Below are positions 28,566 through 39,607 of a DNA stretch of 64,000 nt, piece after piece. The notes beneath the pieces were generated by a model, which saw only the letters and a list, made by a program, of their open reading frames with translations, did not search any database and was not told the DNA's origin. The number at the start of each line of letters is the position of its first letter. The stretch's first letter is position 1. A program made the position numbers and the translations under genes. Source of the stretch: Bradyrhizobium arachidis (GTDB lineage: Bacteria > Pseudomonadota > Alphaproteobacteria > Rhizobiales > Xanthobacteraceae); the NCBI RefSeq assembly GCF_015291705.1, contig NZ_CP030050.1:5890001-5954000 (forward strand), read 5' to 3'.

Positions 28566-28774
28566 TTATTGATCGGGCTGCAGAAGAACGGGGACAGGGT
28601 CTTGTCGTTGGCCGGGTCGTCTTTTTTGGTGGCCGCATTGGCGGCGGCCTCGAGCTCATCGAGCACGGCATTGACGGCGACATTGAGATCGGCAGCCTTG
28701 CCCTGCCGCTCCATCTTGTCGAGGTAGTTCATGTAGGCCTGATAGGCCTTCTCATCGTCGCAAAGCAGGCACAT
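28562..28774 (-). CDS. Small CxxC protein upstream of gatA (70 aa)
   Basis: The product starts [20 protein letters not shown] and continues with a charged amphipathic helix ([20 protein letters not shown]) and a tail with one more Cys ([11 protein letters not shown]). The Cys-x2-Cys at residues 2 and 5 plus the Cys near the end could bind a metal, but only three Cys are seen. I recognise no named family. Its stop overlaps the gatA ATG, so it is translated together with GatA. A short repeat copy and about 25 bp separate it from gatC. Confidence 0.7.
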   Translation of the reverse strand: MCLLCDDEKAYQAYMNYLDKMERQGKAADLNVAVNAVLDELEAAANAATKKDDPANDKTLSPFFCSPINK

Positions 28775-28799
28775 CGGACCACGTCCTGAGACTCTTTAT

Positions 28800-28849
28800 T
28801 TGACGCGTTTTCTTCACGCGAACCGGGCTCCACTTCGCTCGAAAACGCT
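28800..28849. repeat. Short interspersed repeat, copy 1 (pairs with 59071-59120)
   Basis: This 50-bp element (ttgacgcgttttcttcacgc ... cgctcgaaaacgct) recurs at 59071-59120 with only a few differences. Its ends agcgttttcgagcg and acgcgttttc are typical of the RPE-like palindromes of Rhizobiales. Here it lies between gatC and the 70-aa gene. Confidence 0.8.
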
Positions 28850-28852
28850 ATG

Positions 28853-30294
<1,442 letters not shown>

Positions 30295-30316
30295 GGTTGT
30301 TCTCTCTCGTTGGTCC

Positions 30317-31315
30317 TTACCCTCCCCGGGAGGGGGAAGAATTCTGTGCCGCGACTATCGAATTGCGCCGCCCAGCGAGCAGCTGCTCCGCCTCCACCGC
30401 AATCCGCTCGACGATCTCGGCCGCCGGTGAAATATCATGGATCAGTCCGACCGCTTCGCCCGCGATGACGGCGGCGACATCAAAATTCCCGGAGGCTTTC
30501 GCCGCGGCATACTCCGCCGCGACTACGGCGACATTCTGCATCAGCTCGACCTCGCGACCGATCCAGCGCCTGGCGTGATCGTTGACCAGACACCGTCCCG
30601 TGAACGGCGCCGGCCAGACATTGTTGCGGGAGAGATCGAAGATGATGCCGCGTACGGTCGAGCCGCTGTTCGCCGCGCAGATGCGCCGCTTGGCTTCCTC
30701 GGCACCATCGGCCTCCTGGCTCGCATAGAACCGCGTACCGAGCAGCACGCCGCTCGCGCCCAGCATCATCATCGCAGCGAGCCCGCGTCCATCGGCGATG
30801 CCGCCGGCCGCCACCACGGGCACGCGGCCCGCGGCGAGATCGACGATTGCGGGCACGAGATCGACGGTGGTGCGGGAGGCACCATGACCGCCCGCCTCCG
30901 TCCCCTGCGCGATCACGATGTCGGCGCCGGCATCGAGCGCCTGCCGCGCCATCGCTTCGTCCTGCACCTGGCAGATCAGACGCGCGCCTGATGACTTGAT
31001 CCTGCGCGCGAACGGCGCGGGATCGCCAAACGATAACATGATCGCGGATGGCTTTGCGGCAAGCGCGACATCGAGAAGCTCCGGCCGTTTCGCGAGGCTC
31101 CAGGTGATGAAGCCGATGCCGAACGGTGCCGACAGTCGCGCGAGCTTCGCCGTCTCCTGCTCCAGCCACGCCCGCTCGCCATAGCCGCCGCCGAGAATGC
31201 CGAAGCCGCCGGCGCGGCTCACGGCCGTCACCAGACGGCTGCCGGCGACGATGTCCATCGGCGCCAGCAGGATGGGATGCCTGATCTCCAGCAGCGTGGT
31301 CAGCGAGGTCGTCAT
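30317..31315 (-). CDS. Nitronate monooxygenase family protein 2
   Basis: The 332-aa product from ATG 31315 (MTTSLTTLLEIRHPILLAPM) is a second NMO-like barrel: AGGFGILGGGYG, SFGDPAPF, IAQGTEAGGHGASRTTVDL and AAGGIADGRGLAAMMMLGAS, then GVLLGTRFYASQEA. It is clearly diverged from its neighbour in the N-terminal half and near FMN. A frame start at 31399 would add 28 residues unlike the family and reach the LysR promoter. It is divergent from the LysR regulator at 31420, which is a likely regulator of both NMO genes. Confidence 0.9.
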   Translation of the reverse strand: MTTSLTTLLEIRHPILLAPMDIVAGSRLVTAVSRAGGFGILGGGYGERAWLEQETAKLARLSAPFGIGFITWSLAKRPELLDVALAAKPSAIMLSFGDPAPFARRIKSSGARLICQVQDEAMARQALDAGADIVIAQGTEAGGHGASRTTVDLVPAIVDLAAGRVPVVAAGGIADGRGLAAMMMLGASGVLLGTRFYASQEADGAEEAKRRICAANSGSTVRGIIFDLSRNNVWPAPFTGRCLVNDHARRWIGREVELMQNVAVVAAEYAAAKASGNFDVAAVIAGEAVGLIHDISPAAEIVERIAVEAEQLLAGRRNSIVAAQNSSPSRGG

Positions 31316-31419
31316 TGGCACGGCGCTTCCTCCGATCTGGACAGCAAGACTAGGGCCGACTAGCATTCTCGAAAAATGAATTGTTGCGAACGTAGCCATC
31401 TCGAAAGCGAAACGACGCC

Positions 31420-32310
31420 ATGGAACTCAGCGACATCCAGACCTTCGCCGCGGTCGCTCGCGCCGGAGGCATCACCCGCGCCGCGGAAGAGCTGAACACC
31501 GTGCAGTCCAACGTCACCCAGCGCGTGAAGGCCCTGGAGGCGGAGATCGGCACGGCGCTGTTCGAGCGCCACAGCCGCGGCATGACGCTGACCGGCGCCG
31601 GCAAGCGCCTCCTGCCCTATGCACAACGGATGGCGGCGCTGTCGCGCGAAGCGCTGCTCGCCGCCCGCGACGACGGCGAGCCGAAAGGGCCGCTGGCGAT
31701 CGGCTCGATGGAGACGACGGCAGCGGTGCGCTTGCCGCCGCTGCTGGCTGATTTCCACCGCCGCTTTCCAGCCGTGCGGCTCTCCTTGCGCACCGCGACC
31801 ACGGCCGACCTCGTCGCCGGCGTGCTCGAAGGCGCGCTCGACGGCGCCTTCGTCGCAGGTCCCATCGCGCATGCCGACCTCACGACGACCAGCGCGTTCC
31901 GCGAAGAGCTGGTGCTGGTCAGCGCGCGGCGCTGGGCCTCGCTTGCCGAGCTGCGCGCCGGCACGCCGGAGTCGGGTCCCACCGCGCTGGTGTTCCGCAC
32001 CGGCTGCACCTATCGTCAGCGGCTAGAGCAGGTGTTCGTCGAGTTCGGCTGGCCGTCGGCCGCACGCTTCGAACTCGGCACGCTCGACGGAATGATCGGC
32101 TGTGTCGCCGCCGACATGGGCGTGACGCTGTTGCCGCGGGCGGTCGTCGAACGCAGCGCGATGAACGGCAGCGTGTCGATCCACGCGCTCAGCGCCGCGC
32201 ATGCGCGGGTCGAGACGCTCTTCGTCCAGCGCCGCGCTGGGCATCAATACAGCGCGCTCCAAGGCTTCATCGCCTGCCTGAAGAAGGACGACGACGTCAT
32301 CGCGGCCTGA
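31420..32310 (+). CDS. LysR-family transcriptional regulator
   Basis: The 296-aa product starts MELSDIQTFAAVARAGGITR with the LysR helix-turn-helix (AAEELNTVQSNVTQRVKALE, then LFERHSRGMTLTGAG) and a periplasmic-binding-like effector domain (from about residue 90). LysR regulators usually act on the divergent neighbour, here the NMO gene at 31315; the 104-bp space between them would hold the operator. The inducer is unknown. No unusual residues were noticed in the DNA-binding region. Confidence 0.93.
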   Translation: MELSDIQTFAAVARAGGITRAAEELNTVQSNVTQRVKALEAEIGTALFERHSRGMTLTGAGKRLLPYAQRMAALSREALLAARDDGEPKGPLAIGSMETTAAVRLPPLLADFHRRFPAVRLSLRTATTADLVAGVLEGALDGAFVAGPIAHADLTTTSAFREELVLVSARRWASLAELRAGTPESGPTALVFRTGCTYRQRLEQVFVEFGWPSAARFELGTLDGMIGCVAADMGVTLLPRAVVERSAMNGSVSIHALSAAHARVETLFVQRRAGHQYSALQGFIACLKKDDDVIAA

Positions 32311-32511
32311 CGCGGCGCGAACGTTCCACGCGACGAAATTCGTCACAAATCCATCGCGCTTGAATCAATCCGCGCTGCGTTCAGCCGCCGCATCGCAGCA
32401 CATCGAAAAGCTTTGAAGCCCGCGATCATTCTACGTTAGGATGAGCGACTGGCCAGCGCGAAACCATAATCGAAGCCAAAACATCGGCAAGAAACACTGG
32501 GAGGACTATCG

Positions 32512-33447
32512 ATGCGCAATACGCTCGTGTTGTGCTGCGTCGCCGCGTTGTCGGCGATATCAGGGACTGCAAGCGCTCAGGACTGGACCAAATCGAAATG
32601 GGGGCCCAACGACGAGATCGGCGCCGCCAACTACATGACGCCCGACCTGGTGGTAAAGGCAGCCTCGCTGGTGAAGACCGGCAAGACCTACGCCCTCGGC
32701 ATCCCCGTCACGCCGCAGACGCCGGCCTATCCGCCGCGCACCTTCAAGCTCACCATCGTGCAGCCGGGACAGGCCGGCAGCCCGGGTCTCGGTCCCAACA
32801 AGGCCACCTACAATGACGACATCCTCGACACGTGGGTCGGCATCGGCAGCCAGCTCGACGGTCTCGGCCATCTCGGCGTCGAGCACGTCTATTACAACGG
32901 CAACAAGCTCGCCGATTTCGCCGACCCGAACGGGCTGAAGAAGCTCGGCATCGAGAAGGTGCCGCCGATGGTCACCCGCGGCGTGCTGCTCGACATGGCC
33001 GCCTACTTCAAGACCGACGTGGTGAAGGAAGGTACCGCCTTCAACGTCAAGGAGATCGAGGAAGCTGCCAAGCAGCAGAACGTCGAGATCCGCCAGGGCG
33101 ACGTCGTCATCTTCCACACCGGCTGGCTCAGCCTGATCGGCAAGGACGACAAGCGCTACTCGGCGGGCGAGCCCGGCCTCGGCGTCGAAGGCGCGAAGTA
33201 TCTCACCGGCAAGGGCGTCGTCGCCATCGGCGCCGACACCTGGGCGCTCGAGGTGCTGCCGTTCGAGTCCAAGAACGTGTTCGAGGTGCACCAGATCCTG
33301 CTCGCGATGAACGGGACCTACATCCTCGAGAACATGGACACCGCGGCGCTTGCGCGGGACAAGGGCTATGAGTTCCTGTTCGTGCTGGGCCAGCCGCGCT
33401 GGACCGGCGGCGTGCAGGCGATGATCAACCCGATCGCGATCCGCTGA
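32512..33447 (+). CDS. Exported cyclase-family protein (kynurenine-formamidase-like fold)
   Basis: The 311-aa product has a signal peptide ([20 protein letters not shown], cleaved after ASA) and a cyclase/amidohydrolase domain: [15 protein letters not shown], then the metal-site region [14 protein letters not shown] and IFHTGWLSL, and [15 protein letters not shown]. The usual HxGTHxD motif appears as [11 protein letters not shown]. The family includes metal-dependent hydrolases and isatin or formylkynurenine hydrolases, acting here in the periplasm. The substrate cannot be told. A strong ribosome site (gggaggactatcg) precedes ATG 32512, and a hairpin follows the gene. Confidence 0.85.
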   Translation: MRNTLVLCCVAALSAISGTASAQDWTKSKWGPNDEIGAANYMTPDLVVKAASLVKTGKTYALGIPVTPQTPAYPPRTFKLTIVQPGQAGSPGLGPNKATYNDDILDTWVGIGSQLDGLGHLGVEHVYYNGNKLADFADPNGLKKLGIEKVPPMVTRGVLLDMAAYFKTDVVKEGTAFNVKEIEEAAKQQNVEIRQGDVVIFHTGWLSLIGKDDKRYSAGEPGLGVEGAKYLTGKGVVAIGADTWALEVLPFESKNVFEVHQILLAMNGTYILENMDTAALARDKGYEFLFVLGQPRWTGGVQAMINPIAIR

Positions 33448-33476
33448 TCTCGATCGCGATCCGCTGATCCAAGACC

Positions 33477-33518
33477 CGGGCGAGGAATCCGCCTGCCATC
33501 AGGCAGGCTCCTCGCCCG
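33477..33518. terminator. Inverted-repeat hairpin between convergent genes
   Basis: The outer arms cgggcgagga (33477-33486) and tcctcgcccg (33509-33518) pair perfectly, and inside gcctgcc / ggcaggc adds a second stem. It lies between the cyclase gene and the opposite-facing 71-aa gene and could serve as a bidirectional terminator, although no clear T-run follows. Confidence 0.65.
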
Positions 33519-33527
33519 ATCCCTCCG

Positions 33528-33743
33528 TCAGCGCGGCCTCAGATGCCATCGACGCAGCGCGACGACGGCCCAGATCGCCTCGACCAGGCCGAACGGCCAG
33601 GCGCCCTGGAGAAAGCCGTAGGCCGAGCCGAGCGCGCAGGAGCCGGCGAACAGCAGCACGTACCAGTGGCTGCGGTCCTCCAGGGCATAGCAGACCAGCA
33701 TCGCCGTCACGGCAAACAGGCCGAATAGTGTCAGTGCGTCCAT
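33528..33743 (-). CDS. Small membrane protein (71 aa)
   Basis: The product has three short hydrophobic stretches ([35 protein letters not shown] and [15 protein letters not shown]) and a basic C-terminus (RRWHLRPR), consistent with a small inner-membrane protein with its basic end in the cytoplasm. I recall related small proteins in many alphaproteobacteria but no function. It is divergent from ruvX, with only 47 bp between the two starts, so both may share a promoter region. Confidence 0.75.
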   Translation of the reverse strand: MDALTLFGLFAVTAMLVCYALEDRSHWYVLLFAGSCALGSAYGFLQGAWPFGLVEAIWAVVALRRWHLRPR

Positions 33744-33790
33744 CGTCGAGGGTTCACTCGGAAGCGTTGCGCGTGATATGCGCTAAATCC

Positions 33791-34276
33791 ATGCCGGCTC
33801 TTATCCTGCCTCTCGTCGATGCTGCAACCCACTGGCCCGAACGCGGCGCGCTGGTCGGACTTGATCTGGGCACCAAAACCATCGGCGTGGCCGTGTCCGA
33901 CCCGGACCAGCGGCTCGCCACCGGCGTCGAGACCATCCAGCGCAAGCAGTTCAAGCAGGACGCCGCCCGGCTGCTCGCGATCGCCGCCGAGCGCAAGGCG
34001 GCCGGCTTCGTGCTCGGCCTGCCCATCAACATGGACGGCAGCGAGGGTCCGCGCGCGCAATCGACCCGCGCCTTCGCCCGCAACCTCGCCGGCCTGACCG
34101 CCCTTCCCATCGGCCTCTGGGACGAGCGGCTGTCGACCGCCGCGGTCGAGCGCGAGTTGATCGGCATGGATGTCAGCCGCGCCAAGCGCGCCGAGGTGAT
34201 CGACGAGCACGCCGCGATCTTCATCCTGCAAGGCGCGCTCGACCGCCTCGCGAACTTGCGCAACGGAGCCGGCTGA
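33791..34276 (+). CDS. ruvX: Putative Holliday junction resolvase / pre-16S rRNA nuclease YqgF
   Basis: The 161-aa product has the RNase-H-like YqgF fold: [20 protein letters not shown] (first Asp), [15 protein letters not shown] (ends with acidic site) and [13 protein letters not shown], then [12 protein letters not shown]. It is proposed to process 16S rRNA 5' ends and may resolve Holliday junctions. ATG 33791 is fixed by the domain start; an upstream frame start at 33728 would overlap the divergent gene. It is 4 bp before the AEC transporter start, so they may be co-transcribed. Confidence 0.94.
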   Translation: MPALILPLVDAATHWPERGALVGLDLGTKTIGVAVSDPDQRLATGVETIQRKQFKQDAARLLAIAAERKAAGFVLGLPINMDGSEGPRAQSTRAFARNLAGLTALPIGLWDERLSTAAVERELIGMDVSRAKRAEVIDEHAAIFILQGALDRLANLRNGAG

Positions 34277-34280
34277 CCCC

Positions 34281-35204
34281 ATGGCCGTCGTGATCGCGGC
34301 GCTGCTGCCGGTCTTCATCCTCATCGTGTTGGGCGTCGTGCTGAAACGCACGCTGATGCGGCTCGACACGCAATGGCACGGGCTGGAGCGGCTGACCTAT
34401 TTCGTGCTGTTTCCGATGCTGCTGATCCAGACGCTGGTGAAGGCGGACCTGTCGAAAGTGCCGGTCGCCGGCGTCGGCGGCGCGCTCTTGCTGTCGGCGC
34501 TCGCGATGTCGCTGCTGTGCCTGGCGCTCCGCCCGGCCCTGTCGCGGCTCGACATCGACGGCCCGGCCTTCACCTCGATCTTCCAGGGCGCAACGCGCTG
34601 GCAGACCTATGTCGCGCTGTCCGTCTCCGCCAATATGTTCGGCGATGTCGGGCTGGCGCTGGCTTCCGTGGCGATGGTCGCGATCATCCCCCTGGTCAAC
34701 GTCTTCAGCGTCGCCGTGCTCGCGCATTATGCCGCGCCGGAAAAGCAGTCCGCGCGTGCGATCGTCATGACGGTGATCCGCAATCCCCTGATCTGGGCCT
34801 GCGTCATCGGCCTCGTCATCAACGTCATCCATTTGCCGCTGCCGAAAATCTGGCACGAGGTGGCCGATGCGCTCGGCCGCTCCTCGCTCGCCATCGGCCT
34901 GCTTGTGACCGGCGCGGGATTGCAGCTCAGCGGCCTGCTCCGCCCGAGCATGGGCGCGAGTATCGGCGTGGCGTTCAAGCTGGTGCTGATGCCCGTGCTC
35001 GCGCTGGTGCTCGCCGCCTGGTTCGGGTTGACAGGCAACAGCCTTGCGATCGTCGCGATCTGCGCGGCGGTGCCGACATCGCCCAGCGCCTATGTGTTGG
35101 CCCGCCAGATGGGCGGCGATGCGCCGCTGCTGGCGCAGATCATCACACTACAGACGATCCTGGCCGCAATCACGATGCCGGTCACGATCGCGCTGGTTGC
35201 CTAG
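34281..35204 (+). CDS. AEC-family auxin-efflux-carrier-type permease
   Basis: The 307-aa product has about ten hydrophobic helices in the AEC (auxin efflux carrier/MdcF-like) arrangement: VIAALLPVFILIVLGVVLKR at the N-terminus, GATRWQTYVALSVSANMFGD in the centre, and AVPTSPSAYVLARQMGGDAP near the end, which are family marks. AEC proteins export small organic anions or other metabolites. It follows ruvX directly. Its stop codon and that of the convergent CPBP gene share the palindrome CTAG at 35201-35204. Confidence 0.9.
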   Translation: MAVVIAALLPVFILIVLGVVLKRTLMRLDTQWHGLERLTYFVLFPMLLIQTLVKADLSKVPVAGVGGALLLSALAMSLLCLALRPALSRLDIDGPAFTSIFQGATRWQTYVALSVSANMFGDVGLALASVAMVAIIPLVNVFSVAVLAHYAAPEKQSARAIVMTVIRNPLIWACVIGLVINVIHLPLPKIWHEVADALGRSSLAIGLLVTGAGLQLSGLLRPSMGASIGVAFKLVLMPVLALVLAAWFGLTGNSLAIVAICAAVPTSPSAYVLARQMGGDAPLLAQIITLQTILAAITMPVTIALVA

Positions 35205-35965
35205 CTCCCCAGCCACATCGTCAGCACCACCGCGGTCAGATTGTTCAGCGCATGCAGGATGATCGTGAGCCAGAGCGAGTTCGCGCGATAGCGCATGTAG
35301 CCGAACCACAGGCCGATGCTGAAGACCTCGGCGAGGAAGTACATGTCGTATTGCAGATGGACGATCGTCCACACCAGCGACGACAGGACGATCGCGCCTG
35401 GTACGCGCAGGAAGCTCGCCGACCAGCCGCGGAACAGAAAGCCGCGCGCCAGCACTTCCTCCGACATCGGCGCCGCCACGCTGAAGGCGATCAGCAGCAT
35501 GAGTGCCGCGCCCTTGTCGCGGCCCGATTTCAACAGATCGGTCATGAAGCCCGGCGTCGCCTCGCGGCCGAGCGATCGCGACACGACCTCCCAGGCCAGC
35601 ACGATCAGGACGAGACCGACCGCGCCGAACAGCAACTGCCTCCAGGACGGCCAATAGAGCGCGAGGTAGTCGGTGAACGACGCCTTCTTGATGCGGATGG
35701 CAAGCCACACCGCCGCCAGCGTCGCCGGCAGCCCCATGATCACCGAGAGCGCCAGCGCCTGGGGCTCGTGACCGATCGACTGGAGCGAGGCGAGGTCCAT
35801 CGGCAGGCCACGCAGCACCACCAGCAAAACGATAGCGCCGATCTGCCCGACGAACATCGCGACGAAGATGAGCAGGCCCCACAGCGCCGTGCCCCAGAAC
35901 TTCCAGACGCGCGGCGGCGCGGGCGTCTCGATCAGCGGCGGATGGTCGGGATTGAGGGAGTCCAT
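35201..35965 (-). CDS. CPBP-family intramembrane metalloprotease
   Basis: The 254-aa product has several membrane helices and the CPBP (Abi/RCE1-like) motifs: EE-x3-R in PMSEEVLARGFLFRG, the first His in WTIVHLQYDMY and HALNN near the C-terminus (LTIILHALNNLTAVVL). These residues form the glutamate-based protease site. Family members process peptides or prenylated proteins, or protect against bacteriocins. It is convergent with the AEC gene, overlapping by four bases at CTAG. The substrate is unknown. Confidence 0.9.
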   Translation of the reverse strand: MDSLNPDHPPLIETPAPPRVWKFWGTALWGLLIFVAMFVGQIGAIVLLVVLRGLPMDLASLQSIGHEPQALALSVIMGLPATLAAVWLAIRIKKASFTDYLALYWPSWRQLLFGAVGLVLIVLAWEVVSRSLGREATPGFMTDLLKSGRDKGAALMLLIAFSVAAPMSEEVLARGFLFRGWSASFLRVPGAIVLSSLVWTIVHLQYDMYFLAEVFSIGLWFGYMRYRANSLWLTIILHALNNLTAVVLTMWLGS

Positions 35966-36056
35966 CAGAGGGCTTTCGTTGGGTAACGCAAACTATCAAG
36001 AGATCGTCATGCCCGGGTCAGGCCCAGCCATGACGTTGTGGAGAGACCGCGCCCAC

Positions 36057-37700
36057 TCACGGCAGCGCCCTCGCGAGCAGCGCGCGGATGTCGCCGCTGT
36101 CCAACTCGACCGCGCCGTACATGCTGGCGTGATTGGCCGCGAGACGCGTGGCGGCGAAGAGTTCGGCGTGGCGCGACGAGACGCCGTTAAGCGCGGCCGC
36201 AGCCGCAAGCAGCGCGAGCTTCTCGACCGCCAGCCGCGCTACGCGTTCGCCATCGGCGCGGAGGAACGTCTTGCCGACGAAGGTGGCCGCCTCGCCTGCC
36301 CCGGGCAGCCCCTTCGTCTCGGCCGCGAGCGATTGCATCACCGCCATTGCCGCCTCCGGCTCGCGCGAGAGCGCGCGGAGCACGTCGAGGCACATCACGT
36401 TGCCGGAACCTTCCCAGATCGCGTTGACCGGCGACTCCCGGTAATGCCGCGCCAAAATGCCGTCCTCGACATAGCCGTTGCCGCCGAGGCACTCCATGGC
36501 TTCATAGAGGAAGCTTGGCGCGCTCTTGCACGTCCAATATTTGATCGCGGGCGTCAGCAGCCGCATGTAAGCCGCCTCCGCCGCATCGTGCGGCGTGCGG
36601 TCGAAAGCGCGGCAGAGCCGCATCACCAGCGCCGTGCTCGCCTCGACATGCAGCGCCATGTCCGAGAGCACGGCCTGCATCAGCGGCTGGTCGGCCAGAT
36701 GCTTCTGGAACACGCTGCGGTGACGGGCGTGATGCAGCGCATGTGCGAGCCCCGAGCGCATCAGGCCGACCGAGGCAATCGCGCAATCCTGCCGCGTCAG
36801 CTGCACCATCTGGATGATGGTGCGAATGCCCTTGCCCTCCTCGCCGACCCGTTCCGCATAAGCGCCGACGAACTCGACCTCGGAAGACGCATTGGAGCGG
36901 TTGCCGAGCTTGTCCTTCAGCCGCTGGAACTGGATCGCGTTGACTGATCCATCCGGCGCAAAGCGCGGCATGAAGAAACAGGTGAGCCCGGCATCTGCCT
37001 GCGCCAGCACCAGGAACGCATCGCACATCGGCGCCGACATGAACCATTTGTGGCCGGTGATGCGATAGGCGTCTCCGTCGCGCTCCGCGCGCGTCATGTT
37101 GGCGCGCACGTCGGTGCCGCCCTGCTTCTCGGTCATACCCATGCCGAGGGTCATGCCGCGCTTCTCCGACCACGGCACGAAGCGCGGATCGTAGCTCTTG
37201 GTCGACAGCACCGGCATCACACGCGCGAGCAGATCGGGCTGCATCGCCAGCGCGCCGACCGAGGCGCGCGTCATCGTGATCGGGCAGAGATGGCCGGTCT
37301 CGACCTGCGCGGCCATATAGAATTTTGCCGCACGGATGACCTCGGCAGCATCGCCCGCCGGCTTGCCGTCGGCCGTCCACGTCGAATTGTGCACGCCGGC
37401 GTGCGCACTGTGCGCCATCAGCTCGTGATAAACAGGATGAAACTCGACCTGGTCGCGCCTGTTGCCTTTGGCGTCGAAGGTCCGCAGCTTCGGCGTGTTC
37501 TCGTTCGCCGCGCGCCCGCGATCGGCCATCGCCGCCGAGCCCCAATGCTTGCCGAACTCGGACAGCTCCCGCTCCGCCACAGCGCCGCCATTGGCCTTCA
37601 CGGCTTCCACCAGCGGCCGGTCGACGGCGAACAGATCGACGTCCTCGAACGGCGGCGACTGGTTGAAGACCTCGTGGGTCGCAAAGCTGGGCTGGGTCAT
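36057..37700 (-). CDS. AidB-like acyl-CoA dehydrogenase
   Basis: The 547-aa product is of the long acyl-CoA dehydrogenase type related to AidB: THEVFNQSPPFEDVDLF at the start, CPITMTRASVGAL, GMTEKQGGTDVRANMT (flavin-binding middle domain), HKWFMSAPMCD, and the C-terminal helical domain with AMECLGGNGYVED. AidB-type enzymes have been linked to the adaptive response to alkylation, or to isovaleryl-CoA oxidation. No regulator or DNA repair gene sits beside it. It follows no clear operon partner; the VanX-like gene lies 20 bp downstream, read in the same direction from further up. Confidence 0.88.
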   Translation of the reverse strand: MTQPSFATHEVFNQSPPFEDVDLFAVDRPLVEAVKANGGAVAERELSEFGKHWGSAAMADRGRAANENTPKLRTFDAKGNRRDQVEFHPVYHELMAHSAHAGVHNSTWTADGKPAGDAAEVIRAAKFYMAAQVETGHLCPITMTRASVGALAMQPDLLARVMPVLSTKSYDPRFVPWSEKRGMTLGMGMTEKQGGTDVRANMTRAERDGDAYRITGHKWFMSAPMCDAFLVLAQADAGLTCFFMPRFAPDGSVNAIQFQRLKDKLGNRSNASSEVEFVGAYAERVGEEGKGIRTIIQMVQLTRQDCAIASVGLMRSGLAHALHHARHRSVFQKHLADQPLMQAVLSDMALHVEASTALVMRLCRAFDRTPHDAAEAAYMRLLTPAIKYWTCKSAPSFLYEAMECLGGNGYVEDGILARHYRESPVNAIWEGSGNVMCLDVLRALSREPEAAMAVMQSLAAETKGLPGAGEAATFVGKTFLRADGERVARLAVEKLALLAAAAALNGVSSRHAELFAATRLAANHASMYGAVELDSGDIRALLARALP

Positions 37701-37720
37701 CTTGCGTCCTCGGCGCGGAA

Positions 37721-38479
37721 TCAGTTCCGCCGCGGCTGGATCGGGAAATCATAGGCCGCCCCGCCCGCCCCCGGCAGGGAAAAATGCCACCACTCCTTCG
37801 AATAGTTCACAAAGCCTTGCCTCGCCATCGCAGCCACCAGCCGCTTGCGCCAGGCGCGCTGCTCGGCCGTGATCGACGGTGCCGCGGTATGGCCTTTCGC
37901 GTCGGTGCAGTCATAGCCGGTGCCCATGTCGACGCTGCCTTCCGGCAGCCGCGCCGCGACCGGCGCCGTGCAATCCGCATAGGTCTTGGACGGATCGATT
38001 CTTGCGGAATTGTCGGCCTTGAGATCGACCAAGGTGAGGTCGAGCGCCGCACCGGTGGAATGCTGCGAGCGGCTCGCGATGTAGCCGAGCCGGAACAGCT
38101 CGGTCTTCGGGATCTTCGGATTGTAGCGCCGCTCGGCGGCGGTCTCGTTGCCGTTCTGCGACCACTTCACCATGTCGAGCGAGGCCCGCGCCGGCCGGTA
38201 GCAGTCGAACATCTTCAGCGACAGGTTTTGCGCCGCCAGCTCCGCTTGAACCGCCTTCAGCCGCAGCCCGACCTCGCGCTTCACCACGCATTCGCCGGCG
38301 CCGTAGCCGGCGAGCGGACGGCCGACGAAATTATTGGCGGTGGCGTAGCGGATATCCTGGATGATGCGGGGATCGACGTCGCGGAGATAGACGAAGCCGC
38401 CGGGGAGCGATTGGGCGTGGGTGGGTGAGATTGAGGCGATCGCGACAAATGAAATCAAAGACGTTCTGATCAAGCGCAT
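37721..38479 (-). CDS. Exported D-alanyl-D-alanine dipeptidase (VanX/DdpX family)
   Basis: The 252-aa product has a signal peptide ([18 protein letters not shown], cleaved near THA) and the M15D zinc site: [13 protein letters not shown] gives His and Asp ligands (SxHxxGxAxD) and EWWHFS gives the catalytic Glu and third His ligand. [10 protein letters not shown] also matches the family, whose conserved Arg helps catalysis. It should hydrolyse D-Ala-D-Ala, perhaps to recover wall dipeptides rather than for vancomycin resistance, since no van genes are nearby. It precedes the AidB-like gene on the same strand. Confidence 0.92.
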   Translation of the reverse strand: MRLIRTSLISFVAIASISPTHAQSLPGGFVYLRDVDPRIIQDIRYATANNFVGRPLAGYGAGECVVKREVGLRLKAVQAELAAQNLSLKMFDCYRPARASLDMVKWSQNGNETAAERRYNPKIPKTELFRLGYIASRSQHSTGAALDLTLVDLKADNSARIDPSKTYADCTAPVAARLPEGSVDMGTGYDCTDAKGHTAAPSITAEQRAWRKRLVAAMARQGFVNYSKEWWHFSLPGAGGAAYDFPIQPRRN

Positions 38480-38491
38480 TCGCTCTCCCCT

Positions 38492-38572
38492 GTCATTCCG
38501 GGGCGGCTCGACGAGCCGAACCCGGAATCTCGAGATTCCGGGTCTGGCGCTTGCGCGCCATCCTGGAATGAC
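38492..38572. repeat. Palindromic intergenic repeat upstream of pyrB
   Basis: Arms tgtcattcc and ggaatgac flank inner palindromes: cccggaatctcgagattccggg is fully self-complementary and ggcgcttgcgcgcc forms another hairpin. It is of the double-hairpin class seen across Bradyrhizobium and lies between the divergent dipeptidase and pyrB genes. A partial copy is at about 57527-57570. Confidence 0.75.
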
Positions 38573-38659
38573 TTCGCGACCGACAGATCAGGGGATAACT
38601 CCCGTCCCGCCGATTGGCCCTTGCCCACCCCGCCATCCCCGCCTATAGCTCTGCTTTTA

Positions 38660-39607
38660 ATGACATCGAAATCGACCTTCGTCCTCGGCCACCGGCATTT
38701 GCTGGGCATCGAGGGCCTTTCCGCGGCCGACATCACCGGCCTGCTCGACCTGTCCGAAGAATATGTCGAGCTCAACCGCCAGGTTGACAAGAAGCGCACC
38801 GTCCTGCGTGGACGGACGCAAGTAAACCTCTTCTTCGAGGCCTCCACCCGGACCCAGTCCTCGTTCGAGCTCGCGGGCAAGCGGCTCGGCGCGGACGTCA
38901 TGAACATGTCGGTGTCCTCCTCGTCCATCAAGAAGGGCGAGACGCTGGTCGACACCGCGATGACGCTGAACGCCATGCACCCTGATATCCTGGTGGTGCG
39001 CCATCACGCCTCTGGCGCGGTGGAACTGCTGGCGCGCAAGGTCGACGGTTCCGTGATCAATGCCGGCGACGGCGCGCATGAGCATCCGACCCAGGCGCTG
39101 CTCGACGCGCTCACCATCCGCCGCAACAAGGGCCGGATCGAGGGGCTCGTGATCGCCATCTGCGGCGACGTGCTGCATTCGCGCGTCGCCCGCTCCAACA
39201 TCATCCTGCTCAACGCCATGGGCGCCCGCGTCCGCGTCGTCGGCCCCTCAACGCTCTTGCCGCCCGGCATCGAGCGGATGGGCGTCGAGGTCGCGCGCGA
39301 CATGCGCGAGGGCCTCAACGGCGCCGACATCGTGATGATGCTGCGGCTCCAGCGCGAGCGCATGAACGGCTCCTTCGTGCCGTCGTCCTCCGAATATTTC
39401 CATTACTTCGGGCTCGACCAGAAGAAGCTCGCCTACGCCAAACCGGACGCGCTCGTGATGCATCCAGGTCCCATGAACCGCGGCGTCGAGATCGACACTG
39501 CGGTTGCCGATGGCGCGCAGTCCCTGATCCGCGAACAGGTCGAGATGGGCGTCGCCGTGCGCATGGCGGTGCTGGAAGCGCTCGCCCGCAACTTGCCGAA
39601 CGCGTGA
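38660..39607 (+). CDS. pyrB: Aspartate carbamoyltransferase catalytic subunit
   Basis: The 315-aa product has the ATCase motifs: [20 protein letters not shown] (carbamoyl-phosphate loop), [31 protein letters not shown] and [12 protein letters not shown]. It makes carbamoyl-aspartate in pyrimidine synthesis. ATG 38660 ([20 protein letters not shown]) was chosen; an upstream start at 38621 is Pro-rich and unlikely. Its stop overlaps the start of the dihydroorotase homologue (TGATG). This fits the ATCase class in which a pseudo-dihydroorotase partner is needed for assembly. Confidence 0.96.
   Translation: MTSKSTFVLGHRHLLGIEGLSAADITGLLDLSEEYVELNRQVDKKRTVLRGRTQVNLFFEASTRTQSSFELAGKRLGADVMNMSVSSSSIKKGETLVDTAMTLNAMHPDILVVRHHASGAVELLARKVDGSVINAGDGAHEHPTQALLDALTIRRNKGRIEGLVIAICGDVLHSRVARSNIILLNAMGARVRVVGPSTLLPPGIERMGVEVARDMREGLNGADIVMMLRLQRERMNGSFVPSSSEYFHYFGLDQKKLAYAKPDALVMHPGPMNRGVEIDTAVADGAQSLIREQVEMGVAVRMAVLEALARNLPNA

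Noticed and set aside
34373..35986. A 537-codon plus-strand frame across the AEC and CPBP genes
   Set aside because: The AEC and CPBP proteins with their conserved motifs occupy the other frames; this frame reads Arg/Asp/Gln-rich nonsense.
37721..38479. VanX-like gene as vancomycin resistance
   Set aside because: No vanH, vanA or two-component genes are nearby; the exported protein fits wall-dipeptide recycling better.
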